A stretch of DNA of 64,000 nt from Elymus sibiricus (lineage: Eukaryota > Streptophyta > Magnoliopsida > Poales > Poaceae), in assembly GCA_039707655.1 (NCBI GenBank), contig CM077665.1, forward strand, positions 77,873,954 to 77,937,953. The letters are read 5' to 3'. Under the pieces are notes generated by a model. That model had not been told where the DNA came from, searched no databases, and worked only from the letters and a program-made list of their open reading frames with translations. How positions within the stretch are numbered: the first letter of the stretch is position 1; each line of letters starts with the position of its first letter. A program made the position numbers and the translations under genes. This document shows, piece after piece, positions 10,310 through 21,506 of this stretch.

Positions 10310-11971
10310 TGATATGTCTCCAACGTATCTATAATTTATGAAGTATTCATGCCATATTTAAAACAATTTTATATGGTTTTGCTATGATTTGCATGGAACT
10401 AACCCGGACTGACGATGTTTTCAGCAGAACTACCGTGGTGTTGTTTTTTGTGCAGAAATAAAAGTTCTCCAAATGCAACGAAACTTTTTGATGATTTTTT
10501 TGGAACAAAAGAGGCACTATAAGCTTCGTGGGAGGGCCAGAAGAGCCACGAGGTGGCCACAACCCACCAGGGTGCGCCAGCCCTCTCTGGCGCGCCCTGG
10601 TGTCTTGTGGGCCCCTCGTGGCCCATCTTCGCGTGAAACCGACGCCCAAAAATCCTATATATTCAGAAACCCCCAGAAATAACCCTAGACGAGAAGTTTC
10701 ACCGCCGCAACTCTCTATAGAGATGAAAAACCAATCTGGAGGCGTTCCAGTACCCTGTCGGAGAGGGTAGATCATCTCCGGTGGCCATGTTCATCATCCC
10801 GGCGGAGGCCATGACAAGGAGGGAGTAGTCCACCCTCGGGGCTGAGGGTATGCACCAGTAGCTATGTGTCCAATCTCTCTCTCTCTCTCTCATGTTCTTG
10901 AGATGTCACGATCTTGATGTATCACGGGCTTTGTTAATATAGTCGGATCATACGATGTTATTACCTTGCTATCATGTTGTGATGAATTGAATCTTTCCCT
11001 TTGAGATGTCGTTATGTTGGATTGAATATTTTAGTTGAGAACACTTGATGTACGTCTTGCGTGGGATACCCGTAGTGACATTGGGGTATTCTATTGATTC
11101 ACTTGATATATGTTGAGGCATCAACTTGCGGATTCCGGTGACCTAGGGGATCTATGCATAGGGGTTGATTGCACGTTTTCATACCATGTTCTTCGATAGA
11201 AATCTTGGGGCACTCTTTGAGGTTCTTTGTGTTGGATTGAGTATTATGAATCTGAAATTGTTTGATGCATATCGTATAATTAACTCATGGATACTTGTGG
11301 TGACACTGGAGTATCTAGGTGACATTAGAGTTGGTTGATGCGTATCATATGGTGTTATTTTAGTACGAACTCTTAGATAGATTGATCGGAAAGTATAACT
11401 TGGTGTTATTTTAGTACAAACTCTTGGATAGATCGATCGGAAAGGATAACTTTAAGGTGGTTTTGTACCCTACAAACAATTTCGTCTTTTGTTCTCCGCT
11501 AGATAAAAACTTTGGAGTGATTCTTCGTTGCACGTTGAGGGATGGTTATGTGATCCAATTATATTAGCATTGTTGAGAGATTGCACTAGCGAAAGTACAA
11601 ACCCTAGGCCTTGTTTTCAAGCATTGCAATACCGTTTGTGCTCACTTTTGTTACTTGCTACCTTGCTGTTTTTTATTGTTACTATTACAAAAATCAATAT
11701 CTACTATCATTACTACACTTGTATCACCATCTCTTCGCCGAACTAGTGCACCTATACAATTTACCATTGTATTTTGGTGTGTTGGGGACACAAGAGACTT
11801 TTTATTATTTGGTTGTGGGGTTGTTTGAGAGAGACCATCTTCATCCTATGCTTCCCATGGATTGATAAACCTTAGGTCATCCACTTGAGGGAAATTTGCT
11901 ACTGCCCTACAAAACTGTACGCTTGGAGGCCCAACACGAGTCTACAAGAACAAGTTGTGTAGGAGACATCA
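10310..11971 (+). repeat. 5' LTR of A1
   Basis: The 1662-bp LTR has the terminal pair TGATATGTCT...AGACATCA. Its promoter part holds a long palindrome (10545-10623, arms of about 35 bp starting GCCACGAGG and ending CCTCGTGGC) followed by TATATATT at 10656-10663. A (CT)n run lies near 10879-10895. Confidence 0.92.
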
Positions 11972-11981
11972 AGCTCTTTTC

Positions 11982-12000
11982 TGGCGCCGTTGCCGGGGAG
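11982..12000 (+). other. Primer-binding site of A1 (tRNA-Asp)
   Basis: TGGCGCCGTTGCCGGGGAG is a full match to the complement of the tRNA-Asp(GUC) 3' end, 10 bp after the LTR. Confidence 0.85.
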
Positions 12001-12095
12001 GTGAGTGCTTGAAGGTATATCTTTAGATTTTTGCAATTAAATCTTTTAGTTTCTTGTTTTTCACTAGTTTGGTTTTATAAAATAAAACTAAAAAA

Positions 12096-12881
12096 ATGGA
12101 GTTTAGGTTGCCTCAATTGCTTCGTCTTTTTAATGTCTTTCGTGAAAATGATGGGTCGGAAAGTTGTGCTCAATTGGTAGAGGAAGAATTTATGAAAATA
12201 ATTATTGAGAATTCCTTGAATGATGAGCATGATTGCAATGTTGCTAGTATTAATTCTCTGAATATCCATGATGCTAATGATATGCAAAGCCACAAGCTTG
12301 GGGATGCTATGTTTGATGAAGTTCATATTCTTAGTCCCCCAAGTTTTGATGAGCAAATTTATTATGATGATGGCATGCCTCCTATCTATGATGATTATGA
12401 TGATGACATGTATGCTAAAAAGAGTGATAGTAACCATGAAACTTGTCATCATGATTTTAATATTGAATGTGGTTATGTCAATCAAGTATCTCATGATAGT
12501 TATTTTGTTGATTTTGCTCCCACTACTATGAATGGGAAGAAAATTGCTTATGTGGAGAGTAATAAATTTTCTATGCTTGTAGATCATGAAAAGAATGCTT
12601 TCTGTGATGGTTATATTGTTGAATTCCTTCATGATGCTACTGAAAATTATTATGAGGGAGGAACATATCCTTGTAATAATTGCAATAATATCAAGTTTCC
12701 TCTCTATGTGTCAAAAGTTTTGAAGTTATGCTTGTTTTGCCTTCCTATGCTAGTTGATTCTTGCTCCCATAAATTGTTTGCTCACAAAATACCAATTCAT
12801 AGGAAGTGGGTTATACTTAAATGTGCTTGTCATGAGATTCATGATGCTCTCTTGCATGTTTCAATTACTATTCGTATGTGA
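12096..12881 (+). CDS. Unknown protein of element A1 (261 aa)
   Basis: The intact frame is Asp/Asn/His-rich and ends shortly before the conserved hairpin at 12933. It aligns with the protein of C over most of its length: EEEFMKIII-like N-terminus, NDMQSHKLGDAMFDE, LSPPSFDEQIYYDD, CGYVNQVSHDSYFV, and a Cys-rich C-terminal part with GGTYPCNNCNN, KLCLFCLPMLVDSCSHK and HRKWVILKCACHEIHDALLH. The conserved CxxC pairs suggest a metal-binding or compact C-terminal domain, but no known family is recognised. Its preservation across elements with different LTRs argues for selection at least in the past. Confidence 0.6.
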   Translation: MEFRLPQLLRLFNVFRENDGSESCAQLVEEEFMKIIIENSLNDEHDCNVASINSLNIHDANDMQSHKLGDAMFDEVHILSPPSFDEQIYYDDGMPPIYDDYDDDMYAKKSDSNHETCHHDFNIECGYVNQVSHDSYFVDFAPTTMNGKKIAYVESNKFSMLVDHEKNAFCDGYIVEFLHDATENYYEGGTYPCNNCNNIKFPLYVSKVLKLCLFCLPMLVDSCSHKLFAHKIPIHRKWVILKCACHEIHDALLHVSITIRM

Positions 12882-12932
12882 GCATCATTGAAATCATCAT
12901 GCCTAGCTAAAAGGCCTTAAAGAAAAGCGCTT

Positions 12933-12950
12933 GTTGGGAGACAACCCAAC
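12933..12950 (+). other. Conserved post-ORF hairpin, A1 copy
   Basis: GTTGGGAGACAACCCAAC has arms GTTGGG/CCCAAC, one pair longer than in B1 because the outer bases are complementary here. Confidence 0.6.
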
Positions 12951-13525
12951 ACTTTTACTTTCTGTTTTTGTGTGTTCACATGATTAAGCTACCGTATTAA
13001 TCATGTTTTGTGCCTTTTATTTCAATAAAGTGCCAAGTAAAGCCTTTGGGATGACTCACAAATGAGTAGAATTGATGCTGAACCAAAACAGAAACTTTTG
13101 ACTCCAGTACAGGAATTTTAATTTTTTACTGGAGCGTCATAATGATCTGAAATTTTTAGAAAGTGTTTATATACAACTTATTCAGGTTTTCCTAATTTTT
13201 CAGAATTTTTAAAGAGAGGTAAGTATGGTTATACTACAGCTCTTCGCAGACTGTTCTGTTTTTGACAGATTCTGTTTTGCATGCATAGTTTGCTTGTTTT
13301 TGTGTTTCCATAGCTTATATTTAGTGGTATAAATTATGGGAATGATATAATGCAGTAGGTATCATGTGGGAACAATTATGAATCTTGTCTTAACAGTACC
13401 TAAATGAATGATCTTTATTTATTATACTAACCCATCTCACGAAGTTCCGTTAAGTTTTGTGTGATTGAAGTTTTCAAGTTTTGGGTGAGACACCGATATG
13501 AGGATAATAATGAGAAACAATAACC

Positions 13526-14331
13526 AAAGCTTGGGTATGCCCAAGGCACCCCCAAGGTAATATCCAAGGAAGACTCAAGCGCCTAAGCTTGGGGATGCCT
13601 CGGAAGGCATCCCCTCTTTCGTCTTCAACACTATCGGTATATCTTACTTGGAGCTATATTTTTATTCGTCAGATAATATGTGCTTTGCTTGGATCGTCAT
13701 TATATTTGGTTATTTTCTGTTAGGTATTATTTATAATCTTGTTTTTCAATAAAAAGTTCCAAGAATTGCCTTAGGATGCTTGCATTGCATGTTTGATGTG
13801 TGCTGTGTAAAAACAGAAACTTTCTCTGTAGTGTTTGAATTTTCATATTTTACTGGAACGTGGAAAGTTTCTGAAACTTTTACACAGTGTTTTCATATAA
13901 ATTATTTATCACTTCCTAAATTTTCATAATTTTTTGATTTACAGAAGTACACTGTTTTCATAAATTGCTACAGACTGTTCTGTTTGGACAGATTGCTGTC
14001 ATAGTTTTGTTATCTACCTATCCTGTAATTTCCATAGCCTATATTGGTAGATATAAATTGTGGAAATGATAGTAAACAGTAGATGATGTTTGGAAATTAT
14101 TGTGCAACTTGTCTTGGCAGTACAAGAAGTGTGGACTTATTCTTATGTGTACTAACCTATCTCACGAGTTCTTTTCGAGTTTTTGTGGATGAAGTTTTTG
14201 AGAATAGGTGAAACCATGATATGAGAGGATTGAACGAGATAAAAAAGCTCAAGCTTGGGGATTCCCAAGGCACCCCAAGTAAATATTTCAAGAAGTCTCA
14301 AGCATCTAAGCTTGGGGATGCTACGCATCCC
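13526..14331 (+). other. Internal PPT-like hairpins of A1 (four copies in two pairs)
   Basis: Copies of the 3' PPT word AAGCTTGGGGATGC, or close variants, lie at 13526-13556, 13583-13616, 14250-14279 and 14306-14331. Each begins a hairpin: CTTGGGG with CCCCAAG in the third, and GGGGATGCCT with AGGCATCCCC in the second. The DNA between and around (12951-14490) is otherwise non-coding AT-rich sequence, in which two diverged copies of the block 13030-13620 and 13770-14350 can be seen. Confidence 0.6.
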
Positions 14332-14499
14332 ACCTCTCTTCATCAACAATTATCGGTTAGCCTATGTTGAGCCTAAATTTTTATTTGTCCACATGATATG
14401 TGCAATTCTTGGAGTGCTATTTTTCTTTTGCTCGCTGTTTAAATAAAATACTCAGATCTGAAAGTTTTTAGACGAGAGAGAGTCCTCAAATGGCTACCC

Positions 14500-14591
14500 A
14501 TTTACTTAACTACTCTCTTGATCTTCACTTATATCTTTTTGGAGTAGCTCGTCATTTACTCTTGTGCTTCACTTATATCCTATTAGTAAAT
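14500..14591 (+). other. Stem-loop array of A1 (two units)
   Basis: Two units share the loop word TTCACTTATATC. Unit 1 stem is CTACTC (14510-14515) with GAGTAG (14542-14547). Unit 2 stem is ATTTACT (14554-14560) with AGTAAAT (14585-14591). The stems differ completely in sequence but stay complementary. Confidence 0.6.
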
Positions 14592-15888
14592 TGTGAATGA
14601 ATTGAATACCATGAAGTTGAAATTATATGTTCATATCATGCCTAGTAGTACCTTCACATTGGGTTTAGAAAGTGAAATCTTTTGAAGCTTGATAATCACA
14701 ATATTGGTGATACAAGCAATTCGTGAATGATTAGTATAAGGAAGAGAACTTTCACATACAAATATATTATCTTGGACATCTTCTATGATTGTGAATACCC
14801 ATTAATTATTTTCAATCTTGAGAAAATTAGTTGAAGTTGGACAAGGAAGACAACGTAATGAGTTATGGTTGTGTATATTTGCATATAAGTTATATTGTTA
14901 TGGATCCTCCAACATGTGGTGTTTGCTTAGGATCTTTTGCTAGCCAAAAATTCGTACTAAGTAGAGATAGTACTTGTGCATCCAAAAATCCTTAAACCCA
15001 GTTTCTTGCCATGAGTGTCCACCATACCTACCTATGGATTGAATAAGATCCTTCAAGTAAGTTGTCATCGGTGCAAAAAGGCAATAAAAATTGCTTCTAA
15101 ATGTGTTTGATCATTTAGTGTAAGAGAAAATTGAGCGTTGTACGAACTTGTGATGGCAAAGTAATAAAAGTGACGGACTGCATAATAAAGGTTGCTATCA
15201 TAAGGGGTAATATAACGTGACATTCTTTTGCATTAAGGGATTGTGCATACAAAACCAAAAAGCGCATGACAATCTCCGCTTCCCTCTGCGAAGGGCCTAT
15301 CTTTTACCTTTCAGTATTTACTTTTATGCAAGAGTCAATAGTATGCATTCTCATTTCAACCTCAATTATTCTCTAGTTGGCAAGCATCATGTGGTGGGGA
15401 AAGATCTAGGCACATATGGCCAGTCAAATATATTTGATCATGACTTATTATTGTTGACAATTATCTCTATGATAAACGAGTTGGGAGGCGAAACATTAAG
15501 CCCCTATCCTTCTCTGTGTTCGATGCATGCCATTTGTTCTAAAAATATACTTTGAGTACTAGCAATCATAGAAGACTATATGATGATTGAGTATGTGGAG
15601 CTCTTACTTAGACTTTGTTGAGAATAAGTTGAATTGCAATTGTTTGGTGACTAAGAACATAGGTTGTTAAGTTTCAAGAGAATTCATTGTTTGAACCATA
15701 ACATGTGAATTGGTTGCTACTTTATCATGATGAATTTTATGAGAAAGAGTTGTTGTTATGATTCTAGGAAAAGTGGTTGAAATTATCATTGATCAAACTT
15801 ATGCACTATGCTAGCATTCACACTTCATAAATTATTTCTTTTATCATTTACCTACTCGAGGACGAGTATGAATTAAGCTTGGGGATGC
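14592..15888 (+). other. 3' untranslated region and PPT of A1
   Basis: No ORF of weight. The stretch 14976-15600 aligns in order with the 3' region of element E (complement of about 33480-34110): the phrase CCACCATACCTACCTAT, ATCCTTCAAG then GTTGTCATCGGTGCA, CTCTGCGAAGGGCCTATCT at about 15285-15303, and AGTTGGGAGGC near 15480. It ends in the PPT AAGCTTGGGGATGC at 15875-15888. Confidence 0.6.
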
Positions 15889-17544
15889 TGATACGTCTCC
15901 AGCATATCTATAATTTATGAAGTATTCATGCCATATTTAAAACAATTTTATATGGTTTTGGTATGATTTGCATGGAACTAACCCGGACTAACGTTGTTTT
16001 CAGCAGAACTACCGTGGTGTTGTTTTTTGTGCAGAAATAAAAGTTCTCCAAATGCAACGAAACTTTTTAACAATTTTTTTGGAACAAAAGAGGCACTAGA
16101 AGCTTCGTGGGAGGGCCAGAAGAGCCACGAGGTTTCCACAACCCACCAGGGCACGCCAGCCCCCTCTGGCGCGCCCTGGTGTCTTGTGGGCCCCTCGTGG
16201 CCCATCTTCGCGTGAAATCGACGCCCAAAAATCCTATATATTCAGAAACCCCAGAAATAACCCTAGACGAGAAGTTTTGCCGCCGCAACTCTCTATAGAG
16301 ATGAAAAACCAATCTGGAGGCGTTCCAGTACCCTGCCGGAGAGGGTAGATCATCTCCGGTGGCCATCTTCATCATCTCGGCGGAGGCCATGACGAGGAGG
16401 GAGTAGTCCACCCTCGGGGCTGAGGGTATGTACACGTAGCTACGTGTTCAATCTCTCTCTCTCTCTAGTGTTCTTGAGATGTCACGATCTTGATGTATCA
16501 CGGGCTTTGTTAATATAGTCGGATCATATGATGTTATTCCCTTGCTATCATGTTGTGATGAATTGAATCTTTCCCTTTGAGATGTCGTTATGTTCGATTG
16601 AATATCTTGGTTGAGAACAGTTGATGTACGTCTTGCGTGGGATACCCGTAGTGACACTGGGGTATTCTATTGATTCACTTGATATATGTTGAGGCATCAA
16701 CTTGTGGATTCCGGTGACCTAGGGGATCTATGCATAGGGTTTGATTGCACGTTTTCATACCATGTTCTCCGATAGAAATCTTGGGTCACTCTTTGAGGTT
16801 CTTTGTGTTGGATTGAGTATTATGAATCTGAAATTGTTTGATGCGTATCATATAATTAACTCATGGATACTTGTGGTGACATTGGAGTATCTAGGTGACA
16901 TTAGAGTTGGTTGATGCGTATCATATGGTGTTATTTTAATATGAACTCTTAGATAGATCGATCGGAAAGGATAACTTGGTGTTATTTTAGTACGAACTCT
17001 TGGATAGATCGATCGGAAAGGATAACTTTAAGGTGGTTTCGTACCCTACAAACAATTTCTTCTTATGTTCTTCGCTAGATAAGAACTTTGGAGTGATTCT
17101 TCGTTGCAGGTTGAGGGATGGTTATGTGATCCAATTATATTAGCATTGTTGAGAGATTGCACTATCGAAAGTACAGACCCTAGGCCTTGTTTTCAAGCAT
17201 TGCAATACCGTTTGTGCTCACTTTTGTTACTTGCTACCTTGCTGTTTTTATTGTTACTATTACAAAAATCAATATCTACTATCATTACTACACTTGTATC
17301 ACCATCTCTTCGCCGAACTAGTGCACCTATACAATTTACCATTGTATTTGGTGTGTTGGGGACACAAGAGACTTTTTATTATTTGGTTGAAGTGTTGTTT
17401 GAGAGAGACCATCTTCATCCTACGCCTCCCACGGATTGATAAACCTTAGGTCATCCACTTGAGGGAAATTTGCTACTGTCCTACAAAACTCGCACTTGGA
17501 GGCCCAACACGAGTCTACAAGAACAAGTTGTGTAGTAGACATCA
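15889..17544 (+). repeat. 3' LTR of A1
   Basis: The 1656-bp partner of the 5' LTR has scattered substitutions and small indels, a few percent by eye. The palindrome is at about 16124-16202, and AGACATCA ends the LTR. Confidence 0.92.
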
Positions 17545-17549
17545 TGTAT

Positions 17550-19571
17550 AAGCCATGGTAAAGTTAGAATACAGTAGATATAATGCAATAATAAAATATG
17601 AATGGGTTTGCAACAATACTTAGAGTGGTGATTTGCTTTATTATGCTAACAGATCTCACGAAGGTTTTGTTAAGTTTTGTGTGATTGAAGTTTTCAAGTT
17701 TTGGGTGAGATCACGATGGATGAAGGAATAAGGAGTGAAAAGAGCCTAAGCTTGGGGATGCTATGGCACCCCAAGTTAATATCCAAAGAGAAACAAGCAA
17801 CTAAGCTTGGGGATGCCCCGAGTGGCATCCCCTCTTTCTTCTAACGACCATCGGTATTTTACTTGGAGCTATATTTTTATTCGTCACATATCATGAGTTT
17901 TGCTTGGCGCATCTTGTATTATATGAGTCTTTGCTTGATTTGCTTTCTAGTTTGTCACACGTATCCTTGCTGGACACACCTATTTGAGAGAGCCAAAATT
18001 ATGCTATAATTTGTTAGAATTGCTCTATATGCTTCACTTAAATTTTTTGAGCTCTTCACTTATATCTTTTTGAGCACGGTGTGCTTTAAATTTTTGAACA
18101 AATACTCTCATGCTTCACTTAGATTTATTTGAGAGTTAGTAAATTTTGAAGAAATATTCTCTCATGCTTCACTTATATTATTTTGAGAGATGAAATTTTT
18201 ATGCTCATGTTCTTCACTTAAATTTATTTGAGCTTGTCAAAAGCAATGGCAATATATGAAACTAGTCCCAAAGTGATAGATATTCAAGAGGGATATAATA
18301 AAAACTTTAATGAAGATCATTGGACAAATTAAACTTGATTCCTGGTAATAGTGTTGAGACTTGATGATAGTAATATGTGAGTCATGTTGGTGAGTAATTA
18401 TGCTGTAGCAAGAATATTGGTGTTAAGGTTTGTGATTCCCTATGCAAGCACGAAAGTCAATAGCTATGCAATGAGATTACAACCTACTTGTGGTGCATTA
18501 TTCGGTGTTAGTTATGCTTAATGCCCGTTTATGTGAATTTTCATTTCTTGGTTGGTTGCTTCTCAATCTATTTGCTAGCCTCCACTTGTACTAAGTAGAA
18601 ATACTACTTGTGCATCCAGAATCCTTAAACCCAGTTTTGCCATATGAGTCCACCATACCTACCTATATGCGGTATTTCCATGCCATTCCAAGAAAATTTG
18701 TATGTGCCATCTCTAATTTTCACAATGAATTTCCTTTTTGTGTGCTCGTACCGCTCATGAAGCGACAGGGGGTGGCCAATATTTTTCCATGCTAGATGTG
18801 TTATTCTCAAGATGAGTGTTTATTCACTAGTCATTGCACGAGAGTACGACGGTAATAGGGATGCCCAGTCCCCAGTCCCGAAATGAAAAAGAAATTTACT
18901 TTATGTTGTGAAATAATAAATTCCTTGGAAAGTGTTGGTATGGAAGGCAACCGTGGATACGGCTAGCCATGGATTGTGAAAGAATGGTGGAAAAAGGAAT
19001 AAACTTTATTTTCTGTTTGGGAACCGCCTATTATATATCTAGCATGGAAAGTATTGAGAACTATTCGGTCGTTTTCGTTGACAGGAAAAAGCGTGCCTCT
19101 CAATTTTTTTTATCTCTCAATTTAAGCTTTGAGCTCTGGCACCTCTACAAATACCTACTTCTCTCTGCGAAGGGCCTATCTATTTACTTTATGCAATTTT
19201 TATTTTTAATTTGAGTCTCCATCTTCTCTTATAAAGCACCAACTAGGGGGCACTATGATCATACTTGTGCATTGGGTGTAGATAATATTCGAGTGTGTTT
19301 CATGAATGGATCAATGATTGAGCATGATGGGCTAGGGATAACTTTCTTTAGTGTTGATATTTTGAAAGACATGGTTGCTTGTTGGTATGCTTGAGTATTA
19401 AAGTCTTCATGTCAAAACTAGACTATTGCTTTGAACCATCTAAAAGTCCAAATGTCCATGCTACAAAAGAAAAGAATATGTGATGAACATGTTAGGCAAC
19501 ATTCCACATCAAAAATTCTGTTTTTATCATTTACCTACTCGAGGACGAGCATGAATTAAGCTTGGGGATGC
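17550..19571 (+). other. 3' internal region of B1 (non-coding) with PPT
   Basis: After A1 the B1 sequence resumes and aligns with C (25250-27285). It has twin PPT-like hairpins at 17746-17775 and 17801-17832 (GGGGATGCC with GGCATCCCC), a stem-loop array at 18016-18235, the word CTCTGCGAAGGGCCTATCT at about 19164-19182 and the PPT at 19558-19571. I see no gene in it; the small ORFs at 18610-18795 and 18969-19214 are not convincing. Confidence 0.7.
18016..18235 (+). other. Stem-loop array of B1 (about five units)
   Basis: Units share TTCACTTA followed by a T-rich loop. Stems are GCTC/GAGC (18022 on), CTCTCA/TGAGAG twice, and GCTCA/(T)GAGC near 18192-18232. Unit 2 has lost its left arm in a small deletion relative to C. 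Confidence 0.6.
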
Positions 19572-20982
19572 TGATACGTCTCCAACGTATCTATAATTTT
19601 TTATTGTTCCATGCTGTTATATTATCATTCTTGGATGTTTTATAATCATTTTATAGCAACTTTATATCATTTTTGGGACTAACCTATTGACATAGTGCCC
19701 AGTGACAGTTGCTGTTTTTTGCTTGTTTTTTACTTCGCAGAATATCAGTACTAAACGGAGTCCAAATGCCACGAAACTTTTTGGAGATTTTTTTGGACCA
19801 GAAGACAACTTGGGAGCCAAGGAAGCACCTGGGGGGAGGCCCGTGGGGCCCACGATACACCAGGGCATGCCAGAGGACCCTAACGCGCCCTGATGTATCA
19901 TGGGGCCCACAGAGGTCTTTTCCACCGCCTCCCAGCTCTATAAATCCTTAGAAATTCCAGAAACCCTATAGGAGGAGACGAAACACAATTCCAGCCGCCG
20001 CAAGTTCCAGAACCGCGAGATCCAATCTAAACACCATCACAGAGGGGTTCATCTTCCTCATAGGTGCCTCTCCGATGATGCGTGAGTAGTTCACCATAGA
20101 CCTACGGGTCCATAGGCAGTAGCTAGATGGCTTCTTCTCTCTCTCTCTTTTGATTCTCAATACAATGGTCTCTTGGAGATCTATTTGATGTAATGACTTT
20201 TTGCGGTGTGTTTGTTAGGATCCGATGAAGTTTGAGTTCATGATCAGTTTCTATCCATGAATATTATTTGAGTCTTCTTTGATCTCTTATATGCATGATT
20301 ATTTATAGCCTCGTATTTCTTCTTCGAATCTTTGGTTTAGTTAGGTCGACTAGATCGATTTTTCTTGCCATGGGAAGAGGTGCTTTGTGATGGGTTCGAT
20401 CTTGTGGTGTCCTCTCCAAGTGACAGAAGGGGCAGCGATGCACGCATGTATCGTTGCTATTAAGGATAACAAGATGGGGTCTATTCCTACATGAATAGAT
20501 ATTGTCTACATCATGTAATCGTTCTTATTGCATTACTTCGTTTTTCCATGAACTTAATACACTAGATGCATGCTGGATAGCGGTCGATGTGTGGAGTAAT
20601 AGTAGTAGATGCATAATCGTTTTGGTCTACTAATCTTGGACGTGATGCCTATATATTGATCATTGCCTTGGATATCGTCATGATTATTTGATCTTCTATA
20701 AATTGCCCATCAGTAATTTGTTTACCCACCGTGTGCTATTTTTCTTGAGAGAAGCCACTAGTGAAATCTACGACCCCCGGGTCTATTCTTTTAATATATT
20801 GCTTTTCGATCTATCTTTTTTTCGCATTTGTTTTCAGATCTCTTATTCCAAAAACCCAAAAATACCTTGCTGCACTTTTTATTTGCATCTTTTATTTCGT
20901 GTTCTTGTGCGATCTATTTATCCAATCTCATACAAACCAATCTATCTTTGGGGAAATACCGACGCAGTCTCAAGCCACGTCA
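19572..20982 (+). repeat. 3' LTR of B1 with an internal deletion
   Basis: The LTR starts TGATACGTCTCC and ends GCCACGTCA but is 171 bp shorter than the 5' LTR (1411 against 1582). The missing part corresponds to about 8532-8702 of the 5' LTR and lies between short CTTT repeats, typical of a slippage-type or end-joining deletion. Both outer ends are intact. Confidence 0.9.
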
Positions 20983-21086
20983 CCCCCTCACCCCCTCCTC
21001 CTCCATCCCACATGGCCCGACCGCTGGCGTCACACCTTCCACCCAAATCACCGCCCCATCCTCGAAATAATCGCCGCTGAAAGATA

Positions 21087-21506
21087 TGGTGCACACAGTA
21101 TAGCCAGGATCTCAAAGAGCATTTGGCAGCGGAGAAGCAAATTGCGGCTGCACGGGCAGATGAGGCAGCGATGGCTGCCATGCGTGCCGACCCCCAGATC
21201 TTGGAGGAGCACCTCACCGTCGAGGCCACCGTCGATGCCTCGCACGCTGACGCCGCCACGCGGTTGGCTTCTATAAACGACAACTCGTGGTCTTTTCTCG
21301 AGGGCACCGTCGGTGCATTCGACGAAGACTTTGATGTGTTTTCTCAGCGTGCCCGTGCTTACCTCAACTCTAGAGCCAGCATGTTGGTGTCGGGGCAGGA
21401 TCAGGCCACTCACCACTAAGAGGGGTGCACGCACAGTGTGGAGGCCTCGCCCTCTTCCAAGTTGAAGGATCCCATCATCATCGATATCTCTCACGATGAG
21501 GAATAG
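21087..21506 (+). pseudogene. Host gene remnant, Ala/Glu-rich protein of unknown function
   Basis: A GC-rich frame runs from about 21087 (after an upstream stop) to TAG 21504-21506, interrupted by one in-frame TAA at 21417-21419. It encodes a helix-prone Ala/Glu/Asp-rich segment (AAEKQIAAARADEAAMAAM), then DNSWSFLEGTVGAFDEDFDVF and an acidic end DISHDEE. Composition and codon use are gene-like, unlike the retroelements. I recognise no domain. It lies upstream of the B3-like exons at 29100-31073 on the same strand, so they may have belonged to one captured or host gene, though this is unproven. Confidence 0.4.

Larger units (their letters stand above)
10310..17544 (+). mobile_element. Complete non-autonomous gypsy element A1 nested in B1
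   Basis: LTRs are at 10310-11971 and 15889-17544, PBS at 11982-12000, one 261-aa ORF at 12096-12881, and the PPT AAGCTTGGGGATGC ends at 15888. The flanks are ggtat (10305-10309) and tgtat (17545-17549). The uninterrupted site is visible in element C around 25245-25255, which confirms B1 as the target and gives ggtat as the original duplication. No polymerase genes are present. The family is related to Sabrina/WHAM; the exact family name is uncertain. Confidence 0.92.
7156..20982 (+). mobile_element. WHAM-like non-autonomous gypsy element B1, interrupted by A1
   Basis: It has a 5' LTR 7156-8737, a tRNA-Asp-type PBS at 8748-8766, one ORF at 8981-9913, internal non-coding DNA continuing after A1 from 17550, a polypurine tract (AAGCTTGGGGATGC, 19558-19571) and a 3' LTR 19572-20982. 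It has no gag-pol, protease, RT or integrase, so it must be mobilised in trans. Its flanks do not match (accaa before 7156, ccccc after 20982). The left flank is copia leader and the right flank is host gene-like DNA. It therefore is probably a product of recombination between two related elements rather than a simple insertion. Confidence 0.85.

Noticed and set aside
10879..10895. (CT)n and similar microsatellites (also near 16452, 22636)
   Set aside because: Short, ordinary dinucleotide runs within LTRs, without further structure.
8748..12000. tRNA-Asp-like sequences near the PBS sites
   Set aside because: Only the 3' complement of the tRNA is present, as expected of a primer-binding site; there is no tRNA gene.
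12075..12632. Long open frame on the minus strand opposite the A1 ORF (a similar one opposite C at 23985-24536)
   Set aside because: It mirrors the real ORF, is Ile/Met-rich and arises from the GAT/AAT codon bias of the sense strand; it has no features of its own.
20688..21276. ORFs running from the B1 3' LTR into host DNA
   Set aside because: They cross the LTR border and are accidental fusions of LTR and host frames.
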